Assembly: GCF_900114095.1 (NCBI RefSeq)
Contig: NZ_FORV01000001.1
Span: 620,001 to 684,000 of the forward strand
Direction of reading: 5' to 3'
Length of the DNA stretch: 64,000 nt
Source: Sphingomonas sp. NFR04
GTDB taxonomy: Bacteria > Pseudomonadota > Alphaproteobacteria > Sphingomonadales > Sphingomonadaceae
In this document: in pieces, positions 17,827 through 27,068 of the stretch
Layout: the number at the start of each line of letters is the position of its first letter
Numbering within the stretch: the stretch's first letter is position 1
Program-made: the position numbers and the translations under genes
The notes under the pieces: generated by a model
Database searches by the model: none
What the model was told of the DNA's origin: nothing
The model's input: the letters and a program-made list of their open reading frames with translations, nothing else

Positions 17827-18939
17827 GTGCCGGACGTCGTCGAACTCACCAAGGCCCTGATCGGCGCCGAGAGCATCACCCCCGCGCGCGGCAGCGTGTT
17901 CGACGTGCTGGAGCAGGCGCTCCTGCCCCTGGGCTTCCGCGTCGAGCGCTTCGTCGAGGGCGAGGCGCCCGATGGCCCGGTAGAGAACCTCCTCGCCGTC
18001 CGCGGCAGCGGCGGGCCGCACTTCGCCTTTGCCGGGCATCTCGACGTCGTGCCCCCCGGCGAGGGCTGGACCAGCGGCGCCTTCGCGCCCGAGATCCGCG
18101 GCGACCTGCTCTACGGCCGCGGCGCGGTGGACATGAAGGGCGCCATCGCCGCCTTCGTTGCCGCCGCCGAACAGGTGCCGGAACGCGGCACCACCAGCCT
18201 GATCATCACCGGCGACGAGGAAGGCCCCGCCACCTACGGCACGCCCAGGCTGATCGAACGCATGGCCGAGCGCCGCCTGGTCCCGGATTGCTGCGTGGTC
18301 GGCGAGCCCACCTCGGCCCACCGGCTGGGCGACACGATCAAGATCGGCCGGCGTGGATCGACCGTGATCGACATCGCGGTGATCGGGCGGCAGGGCCATG
18401 TCGCCTACCCGCACCTCGCCGACAATCCGGTCCCCCGCCTCGTCCGCGCGCTGGCCGAGATCGACGCCATCGTGCTGGACGAAGGCAATGCCTGGTTCCA
18501 GCCCTCGAACATCGAGGTGATCGATCTCGCGGTGGGCAACAAGGCGACCAACGTAATCCCCGGCCGCGCCGCCGCCCGGATCAGCATCCGCTTCAACGAC
18601 CAGCAGCGCGGCCCCGATCTGATCGACCGTATCAGGGAGGTCGTAGCGCGCCACGCACCCAACGCCGAGGTGCACGGCCGCGTCTATGGCGAGGCCTTCC
18701 TCACCGAGCCGGGCCCGCTGTCGGAGCTGGTCAGCGGCGCGATCCGCGATGTGCTGGGGGTGGATGCCGAACTGTCGACCACCGGCGGCACCTCGGACGC
18801 GCGCTTCCTCTCGCGCATCTGTCCGGTGGTAGAATTCGGCCTGCTCAACGCGACGATGCACAAGCTCGACGAGGCCGTAGCGCTCGCCGATCTGCGCGCG
18901 CTGACGGACGTTTATGCGGAGATCTTGCGCCGGGTGTGA
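17827..18939 (+). CDS. dapE: succinyl-diaminopimelate desuccinylase
   Basis: DapE hydrolyses N-succinyl-LL-diaminopimelate in the lysine and peptidoglycan precursor pathway. The 370-residue M20 enzyme shows metal ligands and catalytic residues in FAFAGHLDVVPPGEGW, YGRGAVDMKG and TGDEEGPA, a lid domain, and STTGGTSDARF near the C-terminus. I place the start at GTG 17827, preceded by GGGAGG, since family similarity begins at PDVVELTKALIGAES. It is convergent with the c-di-GMP gene, whose end is 4 bases away. Confidence 0.94.
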   Translation: MPDVVELTKALIGAESITPARGSVFDVLEQALLPLGFRVERFVEGEAPDGPVENLLAVRGSGGPHFAFAGHLDVVPPGEGWTSGAFAPEIRGDLLYGRGAVDMKGAIAAFVAAAEQVPERGTTSLIITGDEEGPATYGTPRLIERMAERRLVPDCCVVGEPTSAHRLGDTIKIGRRGSTVIDIAVIGRQGHVAYPHLADNPVPRLVRALAEIDAIVLDEGNAWFQPSNIEVIDLAVGNKATNVIPGRAAARISIRFNDQQRGPDLIDRIREVVARHAPNAEVHGRVYGEAFLTEPGPLSELVSGAIRDVLGVDAELSTTGGTSDARFLSRICPVVEFGLLNATMHKLDEAVALADLRALTDVYAEILRRV

Positions 18940-18943
18940 CCGC

Positions 18944-20593
18944 TCAGGCCGTCGCGCGGCGCGGCGCCATGTCCTGGACCCAGGCGAGGAAGTCCGCCTC
19001 GCCCATCGGCGCGCCGATCGCATAGCCCTGCAGCACGTCGCAGCCGATCACCCGCAGCACCGCGGCCTGGGCCTCGTTCTCGATGCCCTCGGCCACCGCC
19101 TCGCAGCCGATGCCATGGACGAGGCCGATCACCGCCTGCGCGACGGCGCGCGCCTCCGGATTGGTACCGACATGCTCGATCAGGCTGCGGTCGAGTTTGA
19201 CCCGGTCGATCGGCAGCCGCCGCAGCCGGGCGAGATTGGAATAGCCGGTGCCGAAATCGTCGACCGCCACCGTTGCGCCGGCCGAGCGCAGCGTCGCGAT
19301 CGCGCGCAGCACGTCCTCCGAACAATGCATCGCCAGCGTCTCGCTGATCTCCAGCTCGAGCAGCCGTGCCGGTGCCTGCGCCGCCAGCATCGCGGCGCGC
19401 AGGTGGCGGAAAAAGCTGGCATGGTCGATCTGGCGCTGGCTGACATTCACCGCCAGCCGCTGCTCGACCCCGAGCCGGGCCCAGCGCGCGATAGTGTTCG
19501 CCACCGTCGCCACCACCCAGTCGCCGATCTCGACGATCAGCCCGGTCTCCTCGGCACGCTGCAGGAACGAGCCGGGCAGCTTGGTGCCGTCCGGATGCTG
19601 CCAGCGCAGCAGCGCCTCGGCGCCGACGATCGCCCCGCTGCTCGCCGAAACCTGCGGCTGGAAGACCAGCGCGAATTCGTCATGCTCGATCGCGGCGCGA
19701 AGCTCGGTCTCCAGCCGGGCGCGCGCGATCATCTGCGCGGCGAGGCCGTCGCTGAACGTCTCGACCCGGCCGCGGCCCTGGGTCTTGGCCTGGTACATCG
19801 CCGCATCGGCGGCGCCCATCAGCTCGTGCAGCGTCACCCCGTGATCGGGATAGAGCGCCAGCCCGACCGACGCGCCGATGCAGACCTGCTGGCCGGCGAG
19901 ATCGAACGGCTCGCACAGCGCCTCCAGCACCTTCTCGCCCACCCGCGCACGGGCATGGGGATCGGGCAGGTCGGCGAAGAACAGGGTGAACTCGTCGCCG
20001 GCGAGGCGGCCGATCAGCGGCGTCTCGCCATGGTTGAACGCGGCGCACTGGTCGCCCACCGCGCGCAGTCGATTGGCGACCATGCCGAGCAGCACGTCGC
20101 CCACTGCATGGCCCAGCGTGTCGTTGACCGCCTTGAAGCGATCGAGATCGATGAAGAACAGCACCGCGCGCGCCTCTTCGTGCGCATCCTCGAGCATCCG
20201 CTCGGCGCTGCGACGAAAATGGGGGCGGTTGGCGAGGCCGGTCACCGTGTCGAACATGGCGAGCCGGTGCACGCTCTCCAGATTGCCGCGCAGCTTGAGG
20301 AACAGTTCGTCCATCGACTCGGCGAGGCGCGGGGCGCCTTGTGCCAGCGCGGTCGGCAGCGGGCTTTCGAGGTCGCCCAGCGCGGCGGCATGCAGCCGAT
20401 CCACCGCCGCGGTCAGCACGGCGTCGCGGCGCGGCTGGAGCAGGACCAGCACGGCGAGAACGGTGAGCACGACCAGCGGCACGGCCAGCGCGACCGCGAC
20501 GCCCAGCACGTTCAGCGTCGCGCCCGCGGCCCATGCGGCGCCGACGAGCAGGCAGGCTGCAAGCGCAGCGGCACTCGCCACTCCCCTTCCCAT
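18944..20593 (-). CDS. membrane GGDEF-EAL protein (c-di-GMP metabolism)
   Basis: The protein (549 residues from the ATG at 20593, which has GGGGGGAG upstream) has two closely spaced N-terminal hydrophobic segments (about 5-53), a short linker, a GGDEF domain and an EAL domain. The GGDEF signature reads AGDEF (198-202), a substitution that some active cyclases tolerate; FFIDLDRFKAVNDTLGH precedes it. The EAL domain keeps EALLRW, NVSQRQ, the ELEISET block, VDDFGTGYS, KLDRS and AEGIE, so phosphodiesterase activity is likely. No periplasmic sensor domain is visible. A TTG-initiated longer form is possible. Confidence 0.92.
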   Translation of the reverse strand: MGRGVASAAALAACLLVGAAWAAGATLNVLGVAVALAVPLVVLTVLAVLVLLQPRRDAVLTAAVDRLHAAALGDLESPLPTALAQGAPRLAESMDELFLKLRGNLESVHRLAMFDTVTGLANRPHFRRSAERMLEDAHEEARAVLFFIDLDRFKAVNDTLGHAVGDVLLGMVANRLRAVGDQCAAFNHGETPLIGRLAGDEFTLFFADLPDPHARARVGEKVLEALCEPFDLAGQQVCIGASVGLALYPDHGVTLHELMGAADAAMYQAKTQGRGRVETFSDGLAAQMIARARLETELRAAIEHDEFALVFQPQVSASSGAIVGAEALLRWQHPDGTKLPGSFLQRAEETGLIVEIGDWVVATVANTIARWARLGVEQRLAVNVSQRQIDHASFFRHLRAAMLAAQAPARLLELEISETLAMHCSEDVLRAIATLRSAGATVAVDDFGTGYSNLARLRRLPIDRVKLDRSLIEHVGTNPEARAVAQAVIGLVHGIGCEAVAEGIENEAQAAVLRVIGCDVLQGYAIGAPMGEADFLAWVQDMAPRRATA

Positions 20594-20706
20594 GCCTCGC
20601 TCCCCCCAGCGCATTGCCGATCGACGCTCCAAAGTTCCCCAGCGACACCGACAGTAGATGGCGCCGCCGTAGACTTCGCATGCATTAGTTAAGAAACTCC
20701 GGTGTT

Positions 20707-21312
20707 CTACGAAGACCGTGGCCGCCGCAACACAATGTACAGCGCGCCCGCACCACCATGCCGCGGATGCGCCTGACGTACCGCGGCAATTTTGTCCGAA
20801 TGGCGCGATGCCGCCAACCAGTCCCCCACTGCGGCACGGATTGCGCCGCGGGCATGCGGGCGCTCCGACTCGGGGCGCGGCGGCTTGCCGGTGACCAGCA
20901 ACAACACGCGGTCACCGCGCGCGATTGCCTGGGCGAGGCCGGCGTCAAGTCGATCATAGGCCGCGTGAAGATTGTGCCCGTGCAGGTCGATCGAGCTCTC
21001 CGGCGCCACCAGCCCGCGCGACAGACGCCGGTCCCAGCTCGCGTCGAGCGTGCGGCGCTCGTGCGTGTCGGGCATCGGCGTCGAGAGGGTGATCGCCGGT
21101 CGGGCGGGCCGAGTCGGCATGAGCTTGCCGACCGGTATGGCGAGCGGCGTCCGGGCGGGCCGGGCAACGGGTTGCGGCACCGGTGCCGGTGCAGGCTCGG
21201 GCGGCAGCCGCTTGGGCGCGGTTCGGACGTGGAGCGGCGTGACGCTCGCGATCACCTTCTGCCACAGCGCCGCTTCCTCGGGCGCCAGATCGCGGCGCCC
21301 GCGCCCGCTCAT
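20707..21312 (-). CDS. Smr domain protein
   Basis: The 201-residue protein has a proline- and arginine-rich N-terminal half and a C-terminal Smr domain (about 110-200) with SSIDLHGHNLHAAYDRL and RVLLLVTGKPP. Smr domains are DNA/RNA-nicking or nucleic-acid-binding modules related to the MutS2 C-terminus. Stand-alone forms such as this are common next to mltA in alphaproteobacteria. The ATG at 21312 overlaps the mltA stop (ATGA). An Arg/Pro-rich linker separates the two halves. Confidence 0.9.
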   Translation of the reverse strand: MSGRGRRDLAPEEAALWQKVIASVTPLHVRTAPKRLPPEPAPAPVPQPVARPARTPLAIPVGKLMPTRPARPAITLSTPMPDTHERRTLDASWDRRLSRGLVAPESSIDLHGHNLHAAYDRLDAGLAQAIARGDRVLLLVTGKPPRPESERPHARGAIRAAVGDWLAASRHSDKIAAVRQAHPRHGGAGALYIVLRRPRSS

Positions 21313-22661
21313 GGCTGAGGAATCGTGGGCTGGGGAATCGTAGGCTGGGGCATGGTCGGCTGGGTCGCGTTCAGCCGGGCGAGCGTGCCCTTGGGCAGCA
21401 GCAGCCAAGCCGTGCCGCGCGCGGCCATGCCACCGGCGATCGCGCGCGCATCGTCGCCCGCGCCCCAGAAGGTGTCGACCCGGTTGGCGCCCTTGATCGC
21501 GCCGCCGGTATCCTGCGCCACCCACAGACCGGTGGCATCGGTGCGGTCCATCGACAGGAACAAGGGTGCACCCAGCGGAATGAACTTCGGATCGGCCGCC
21601 ACGCTGGTCCAGCCGGCGACGGGATAGCCCATCGCGCCCAGCGGCCCCGCACCGTCCAGTTCCTTGAAGAACACGAAGCTCTTGTTCTCGCGCATGATCG
21701 CCCGGCCTTCTTCCGGATGCGCGCGCAAATAGGCGACGATGCCCTGCATCGAAGTTTGGCCGGGGCTGAGCAACCCGCGATCCTTCATCAGCTTGCCGAT
21801 GCCGGTATAGTCGCGGCCATTCTGCCCGGCATAGCCGATGCGCAGCACCTGCCCGTCCGGCCCCTTGAGCCGGCCGGAGCCCTGAACCTGCAGGAAGAAC
21901 ATCTCGATCGGATCGGCCGCCCAGGCGACCACCGGCGCATGGCCTTCCAGCGCGCCCTGCTCGATCTGAGTGCGATCGTAATAGGGCACGAACTGGCGGC
22001 CATCGACCCGGCCGCGGATCTTCTTGCCCTTCAGCGCATCGGAGAAGAGGCCGAGATCGACCTCGATCAGATTGTCCGGCACGCCGTAGACCGGCACGTC
22101 ATAGCCCGAGCGACGCGCGCGGACGCCGGCGATCTCGGGCTCGTAATAGCCGGTGGCGAAGGCGGCGCCGTTGCCGACCTGCACCGTCTCGAACCATTGG
22201 GTGAAGAAGGGCTCAGCGTTACCCGACCAGCTCGCCGCCGCGGCACAGGCATTGCTCCAGTCGGTGCCGGTGGTGAGGCCCGAGGCGTCGGTACGGCGCA
22301 ACAACCCCGGACAGCTGAGCTTGAACGCGGCGAGCGCGCGCTTGGCGTTGTCGGACGTGATCGGCAGCGTCTCGATCGCCGGGCCGGCGACCAGCCCGGT
22401 TGCAGCAGCGGTCGTCGCGCCGGCGATGGGCGGCGGCGCGGGCATTGCGGGCAGCGGAGTCGCGGCAGTCGGCTGGCGCGCGGGAAGATTGGCAGGCGTC
22501 TCGGGCAGCGCGGCACCCGGGCGCGGACGCTCGGGTGCAGGTCCCGGCTTTACGGGAACTGGGCGCGTCGGCGCGGGCCGCGTGCCCGCCTCCGGGGGAA
22601 CGATGCCGCTCGAACACGCGCCGAGCAGCCCCGCAAGCGCCAATCCCCCGATGATACGCAT
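21309..22661 (-). CDS. mltA: membrane-bound lytic murein transglycosylase A, lipoprotein
   Basis: MltA cleaves peptidoglycan glycan strands. The 450-residue protein starts MRIIGGLALAGLLGACSSG with a clear lipobox (LGAC) and continues with a long Pro/Ala-rich linker (about 25-95). The MltA domain includes AFATGYYEPEIAGVRAR, and the 3D (double-psi barrel) domain includes LWVAQDTGGAIKGANRVD, whose Asp is the expected catalytic acid. The C-terminus ends in three near-identical five-residue units (PTMPQ, PTIPQ, PTIPQ), an unusual tail. Homology sets the start at 22661; the frame is open upstream inside the Tim44 gene. Confidence 0.95.
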   Translation of the reverse strand: MRIIGGLALAGLLGACSSGIVPPEAGTRPAPTRPVPVKPGPAPERPRPGAALPETPANLPARQPTAATPLPAMPAPPPIAGATTAAATGLVAGPAIETLPITSDNAKRALAAFKLSCPGLLRRTDASGLTTGTDWSNACAAAASWSGNAEPFFTQWFETVQVGNGAAFATGYYEPEIAGVRARRSGYDVPVYGVPDNLIEVDLGLFSDALKGKKIRGRVDGRQFVPYYDRTQIEQGALEGHAPVVAWAADPIEMFFLQVQGSGRLKGPDGQVLRIGYAGQNGRDYTGIGKLMKDRGLLSPGQTSMQGIVAYLRAHPEEGRAIMRENKSFVFFKELDGAGPLGAMGYPVAGWTSVAADPKFIPLGAPLFLSMDRTDATGLWVAQDTGGAIKGANRVDTFWGAGDDARAIAGGMAARGTAWLLLPKGTLARLNATQPTMPQPTIPQPTIPQP

Positions 22662-22669
22662 ACCGCCCC

Positions 22670-23314
22670 TCAGGCTTCGTCGGTCTCGACCAGCTTCCAG
22701 TTCGGATCGTCGCTGCGCAGCTTGCGGGCGAAGGTCCAGACGTCGTGCGTGGTCACCGCATCGCTCAGCGAGCCGGCGATCACATTGCCCTCGGCATCGC
22801 GGGTCACCGCAACGATATCGGCATCGAAGCGCACGGTGACGCGGGCCACCTTGTTCTCCACGCCGGCTTCGGAAATGGTCGCACGCTCGATCGCGACGAG
22901 GCGGTTGTCGAGGACTTCGCCGGTCACCTTGCGAGCGGCAATCGCCTGCTCGAACGCGGCGCGCACCTCGTCGTCGACCAGGAATCGCAGGGTTTCCTCG
23001 TCGCCCTTCCAAAAGGCTTCGAGCACCATGCGATAGGCCGACTTGGCACCTTCCAGGAACTTGGCGACATCGAAGCTCGTATCGGCCGAGACGACGGCAC
23101 GCAGGCCGGTCTCCGCACCCGAGTCGATCGTACGGTTTGCCGAGTCGCGGACCTCGGGCAGCGCCTCGATCGTCCGCGTCACGGGCGGCGCGGCGAGGCG
23201 CTCTTCGGCAGGCTTGGGCAGCGGTTGCTCATGCCCGGTACGCTTGCCGAGTACCGCATACAACCGAAGCGCCAGGAAACCGGCCACCATCGCGAACAGA
23301 ATGACGTAGAACAC
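22670..23314 (-). CDS. Tim44/TimA domain protein
   Basis: The 214-residue protein has one N-terminal membrane helix (VILFAMVAGFLALRLYAVLG), a short charged linker and a Tim44-like domain (about 80-210) beginning FDVAKFLEGAKSAYRMVLEAF. Mitochondrial Tim44 recruits Hsp70 to the import channel; alphaproteobacterial homologues sit at the inner membrane with less certain roles. Its position beside mltA and divergent from secB recurs in alphaproteobacteria. Start is GTG at 23314. mltA follows after 8 bases. Confidence 0.93.
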   Translation of the reverse strand: MFYVILFAMVAGFLALRLYAVLGKRTGHEQPLPKPAEERLAAPPVTRTIEALPEVRDSANRTIDSGAETGLRAVVSADTSFDVAKFLEGAKSAYRMVLEAFWKGDEETLRFLVDDEVRAAFEQAIAARKVTGEVLDNRLVAIERATISEAGVENKVARVTVRFDADIVAVTRDAEGNVIAGSLSDAVTTHDVWTFARKLRSDDPNWKLVETDEA

Positions 23315-23475
23315 TGGCCCTCCAAAGCCTCCGTCTCTAGTACATAGGCCTTCGTGCCCCGGGATTCAAACCGTACGATGGGCCGTGCGATTGCACCACC
23401 GGCACACGCCTGCTAGTCGCTTGCCCCGTAACGCGCCACGGGCGCGAAATTCTCCTGCATAAAGAGGAAAGTTGG

Positions 23476-23979
23476 ATGGCCGAGAACGACACCTATGCCG
23501 GCATCGGCGCCGAAGGCGGCGCGGACGATGCGCCCCAGGCGGGCGTGCTGTCGCAATATGTGAAGGATCTCTCGTTCGAGAATCCGAACGCACCGGCAAT
23601 CTACCAGCAGCAGACGCCGCCGGCGATCGACGTGCAGTTCAACATCGGTTCGAACAAGGTCGGCGACGATGTGTACGAAGTCGCGCTGAAGATCGAAGTT
23701 CGCGCCCAGGCCGGCGAGCAGGTCGCGTTCATCGTCGACCTCACCTATGCGGGCCTGTTCGCGCTCCGCAACATTCCCCAGGAAGCGCTCGATCCGTTCC
23801 TGCTCGGCGAAGCGCCGCGCATCCTGTTCCCCTTCGCGCGCCGCGTGCTGGCCGACCAGGTCCGCGACGGTGGCTTCCCGCCGCTGATGCTGGAGCCGAT
23901 CGACTTCGCCGGCATCTACATGCAGCAGCGCGCCCAGCAGGAAGGCGCGATCGGCTTCGAAGAAGCCGGCCACGCCTGA
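23476..23979 (+). CDS. secB: protein-export chaperone SecB
   Basis: SecB is a tetrameric cytosolic chaperone that holds preproteins unfolded and hands them to SecA. The 167-residue protein shows YVKDLSFENPNAPAIYQ, the strand-rich core with YEVALKIEVRAQ, and the C-terminal SecA-contact helix region after PLMLEPIDFAGIYMQ. N-terminal Asp/Ala-rich extension of about 25 residues is typical of alphaproteobacteria. An AAGAGGAAAG sequence precedes the ATG. Divergent from the Tim44 gene with 161 bases between. Confidence 0.97.
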   Translation: MAENDTYAGIGAEGGADDAPQAGVLSQYVKDLSFENPNAPAIYQQQTPPAIDVQFNIGSNKVGDDVYEVALKIEVRAQAGEQVAFIVDLTYAGLFALRNIPQEALDPFLLGEAPRILFPFARRVLADQVRDGGFPPLMLEPIDFAGIYMQQRAQQEGAIGFEEAGHA

Positions 23980-24008
23980 ATCGGGCTATGACCGCCGCCG
24001 GCGCGTCC

Positions 24009-24183
24009 ATTCCTCCCCTGCCGTGCAGGGGAGGGGGACCGCGCCGCGCAGCGGCGTGGTGGAGGGGCCGCCGCGAACGCGGCGGAGCGCCTGAAGCCAC
24101 AAACATACCGCGCCTCGCGGCGCGGCCCCTCCACCCCCGCCTTCGGCGGCGGTCCCCCTCCCCCGTCAAGCCGGGGGAGGATC
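24009..24183. repeat. intergenic inverted-repeat element, copy 3
   Basis: ATTCCTCCCCTGCCGTGCAG begins and CCGGGGGAGGATC ends the element. Nested inside are GGTGGAGGGGCCGC facing GCGGCCCCTCCACC and two GCCGCGCAGCGGC-like small stems. It has the same type of arms as copy 5 (40850-41014) and fills the gap between secB and murJ. Confidence 0.85.
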
Positions 24184-24220
24184 TTGCCAGCAAGCTCCAG
24201 CAAATGACGGCGAAATATCG

Positions 24221-25789
24221 ATGAAGCTTGTGCGCAGCCTGGGTTCGGTGGGCGGTCTCACGCTTGCCAGTCGCGTCCTCGCGCTGGTCCGCGATTCGCT
24301 CCAGGCGCGCTATGTCGGCGCCAATTTCGCGTCGGACGCCTTTCTCGTCGCCTTCCGCCTGCCCAACATGTTCCGCGCCTTCTTCGCCGAAGGCGCCTTC
24401 GCATCGGCGTTCATCCCGATGTTCAACCAGAAGCTGGGCGTGAACGGCGAGCGCGGCGCTGCCTATGACTTCGCCGAGCGCACGCTTTCCGTCCTCTTCC
24501 TCATCCTGCTCGTGCTGACGCTGGTGGCGCTCGCCGCCGCCTGGCCGCTCACCGCCGTGCTTTCGGGCGGGTTCGAGAAGCAGCACCCGACGGGCGACCA
24601 GTTCGCCTTCGCGGTGCAGCTGTCGCGGATCACCATTCCCTATCTGATGCTGATCTGCCTCGCCTCGCTGCTCGGCGGTATCCTCAACTCGCTCGACAAG
24701 TTCTGGGTCAACGCCGCAGCGCCCATCCTGCTCAACATCGCGATGGTCACCGGCCTGTTCTTCTTCCACGGCACGCCCGAGGAGACCGCGCGGGTGCAGG
24801 CGATCGCGGTGCCGATGGGCGGACTGCTCCAGCTCGGCTGGCTCGCGCTCGCCTGCCGCGCCTCGGGCGTGTCGCTGCGCCCGCGCCTGCCCCGGATCGA
24901 CGAGGATGTGCGCCGGCTGATGAAGCTGATCCTGCCCGCCGCCGTGGGCGCCGGCGCGGTGCAGCTCAACCTCGTCATCTCCACTGCGCTGTCGGGCAAG
25001 CTGCTCGGCGAGGGCTCGATCTCGTACATCTATTATGCCGATCGGCTGAACCAGCTGCCGCTGGGGATGATCGGCATCGGCCTCGGCACCATCCTGCTGC
25101 CTACCATCTCGCGGCTGCTCGGCGCGGGCAAGGAGGCGGAAGCGATGGAGACGCAGAACCGCGGCATGGAGCTGGCGCTGTTCCTCACCCTGCCCGCGAT
25201 GGTCGCGCTGATCGTCTCGGCCGAGCCGATCGTGCGCGGGCTGTTCCAGTACGGCCACTTCACGCCCGAGGACACGGTGAAATGCGCCTGGGCACTGGCC
25301 GGCTTCTCGATCGGCCTGCCCTCCTACATCCTGGTCAAGGTGCTGACCCCCGGCTTCTACGCCCGGCAGGACACCAAGACGCCGGTGCGGCTGGCGATGA
25401 TATCGGTCGCGGTGAATATCGCCGCCAATCTCGCGCTGATCCCGCTGATCGCGCATCTCGGGCCGCCGCTCGCCACCGCGCTTTCGTCGACCGTCAACGT
25501 CACGATGCTCTACCTGACCCTCCGCAAGCGCGGGCACTTCACCGTCGATCGTCAACTCGCCCGCCGGGTGCCGCGGCTCGCGCTCGCCGCGATCCTGATG
25601 GGCGTGGCGCTCTGGGCCGGAGCTGGACTTCTCGACCCTTGGCTGAACGGCCGGATCTGGGAACGCTACACGGGTCTCGTGATCCTCGTCGGCGCCGGCT
25701 GCGCGATCTATGTCGCCGCCTGCTTCGCCACCCGCGCCTTCCTGCTTTCGGACATCAAGGCGCTGGTCCGCCGCCGCACCGCGCGGTAG
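24221..25789 (+). CDS. murJ: lipid II flippase MurJ
   Basis: MurJ moves lipid-linked peptidoglycan precursor across the inner membrane. The 522-residue protein has about 14 hydrophobic segments and family motifs such as GLTLASRVLALVRDS followed by ARYVGANFASDAFLVAFRLP, NMFRAFFAEGAFASAFIP and YYADRLNQLPLGMIGIGLG. The arginines in RVLALVRD and RLP are those of the MOP-flippase cavity. The ATG at 24221 lies just beyond repeat copy 3, whose G-rich arm is too far away to be its ribosome binding site. Confidence 0.97.
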   Translation: MKLVRSLGSVGGLTLASRVLALVRDSLQARYVGANFASDAFLVAFRLPNMFRAFFAEGAFASAFIPMFNQKLGVNGERGAAYDFAERTLSVLFLILLVLTLVALAAAWPLTAVLSGGFEKQHPTGDQFAFAVQLSRITIPYLMLICLASLLGGILNSLDKFWVNAAAPILLNIAMVTGLFFFHGTPEETARVQAIAVPMGGLLQLGWLALACRASGVSLRPRLPRIDEDVRRLMKLILPAAVGAGAVQLNLVISTALSGKLLGEGSISYIYYADRLNQLPLGMIGIGLGTILLPTISRLLGAGKEAEAMETQNRGMELALFLTLPAMVALIVSAEPIVRGLFQYGHFTPEDTVKCAWALAGFSIGLPSYILVKVLTPGFYARQDTKTPVRLAMISVAVNIAANLALIPLIAHLGPPLATALSSTVNVTMLYLTLRKRGHFTVDRQLARRVPRLALAAILMGVALWAGAGLLDPWLNGRIWERYTGLVILVGAGCAIYVAACFATRAFLLSDIKALVRRRTAR

Positions 25790-25894
25790 AGCGCCCGCGT
25801 CCTGGCAATTCGCGCGGCCGCAAGCACCCCCGCCGCCATGGACCCGCGGCCGGTCCAACGGCCGAACGGTCAACCGGGTGCGGAGTGAATATCA

Positions 25895-26884
25895 ATGCGC
25901 GTCGTCTCGGGCATCCAGACCACCGGCAACCTTCACCTCGGCAATTATCTGGGCGCCATCAAGCAGTGGGTCGCGATGCAGGATCAGGGCGAATGCCTGT
26001 TCTTCCTCGCCGACCTCCACGCCCTCACCGGCAGCATCACCCCGGCCGAGCTCGCCAACTCGACGATCGAGATGGCCGCCACGCTGTTCGCCGCGGGCAT
26101 CGACGATCGCTCGATCCTGTTCAACCAGGCGCGCGTCTCCGCCCATGCCGAGCTCTGCTGGATCCTCCAGGGCACCGCGCGAATGGGCTGGCTGAACCGG
26201 ATGACCCAGTGGAAGGACAAGGCCGGCAAGAACCGCGACGGCGCCAGCGTCGGGCTGTTCACCTATCCGGTGCTCCAGGCCGCCGACATCCTGGTCTACC
26301 AGGCGACGCACGTCCCCGTCGGCGAGGACCAGAAGCAGCATCTGGAACTCACCCGCGACATCGCAACCAAGTTCAACCAGGATTTCGGCGTCGAGCTGTT
26401 CCCGCTGCCCGAGCCGCTGATCAGCAAGGCCGCGCCGCGGATCATGAGCCTGCGCGACGGCAATGCGAAGATGTCCAAGTCCGATCCCTCGGACCTGAGC
26501 CGCATCAACCTGATCGACGACAACGACACGATCGCCGCCAAGTGCCGCAAGGCCAAGACGGATCCCGAGCCGCTGCCGGAATCGTTCGACGCGCTGGCGG
26601 AGCGGCCCGAGGCGCGCAACCTGGTGACGATCTTCGCCGCCCTTTCGGACCGCGATCCGCAATCGGTGGTGGAGGAATATGCCGGCCAGGGCTTCGGCGC
26701 GTTCAAGCCGGCGCTGGCGGACCTGACCATCTCGGTGCTCGGCCCGATCCGCGAGCGGCTGACCGCGTTGCTCGACGATCGTGCCGAGGTGGGCGCCAAG
26801 CTCGCCAAGGGTGCCGGCCGGGCGAGCGCGCTGGCGGCGCCGACGCTCAAGGCGGCGCAGCAGGCGGTGGGCCTGCAGGTCTGA
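25895..26884 (+). CDS. trpS: tryptophanyl-tRNA synthetase
   Basis: TrpRS charges tRNA-Trp. The 329-residue class I enzyme has the HIGH-like GNLHLGNYLG (about 11-20), a KMSKSDPSD signature at the expected position, and the tryptophan-binding region near VYQATHVPVGEDQKQHLEL. Length is normal. It starts at ATG 25895 with GGAG 9 bases upstream and lies 105 bases after murJ, probably in the same transcript. Repeat copy 4 follows. Confidence 0.97.
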   Translation: MRVVSGIQTTGNLHLGNYLGAIKQWVAMQDQGECLFFLADLHALTGSITPAELANSTIEMAATLFAAGIDDRSILFNQARVSAHAELCWILQGTARMGWLNRMTQWKDKAGKNRDGASVGLFTYPVLQAADILVYQATHVPVGEDQKQHLELTRDIATKFNQDFGVELFPLPEPLISKAAPRIMSLRDGNAKMSKSDPSDLSRINLIDDNDTIAAKCRKAKTDPEPLPESFDALAERPEARNLVTIFAALSDRDPQSVVEEYAGQGFGAFKPALADLTISVLGPIRERLTALLDDRAEVGAKLAKGAGRASALAAPTLKAAQQAVGLQV

Positions 26885-26906
26885 TCTCGCCCCTTCCCTT
26901 CTTCTA

Positions 26907-27061
26907 AATCCTCCTCCCGCTTGCGGGAGGGGTTAGGGGAGGGTGCGTGAGGTTCGCAGGCGATCCGTGGAAAGGGAGCGTGTCCGGGTCAGTGCGCTTC
27001 TTTGGACGCATGCTCTGCTTCCCGCACACACCCTCCCCCTACCCCTCCCCCTTGCGGGAGG
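26907..27061. repeat. intergenic inverted-repeat element, copy 4
   Basis: ATCCTCCTCCCGCTTGCGGG then AGGGGTTAGGGGAGGGTG is mirrored by CACCCTCCCCCTACCCCTCC and CCTTGCGGGAGGACG about 90 bases later. It separates the convergent trpS and fliP genes and may end both transcripts. Confidence 0.85.
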
Positions 27062-27068
27062 ACGAACC

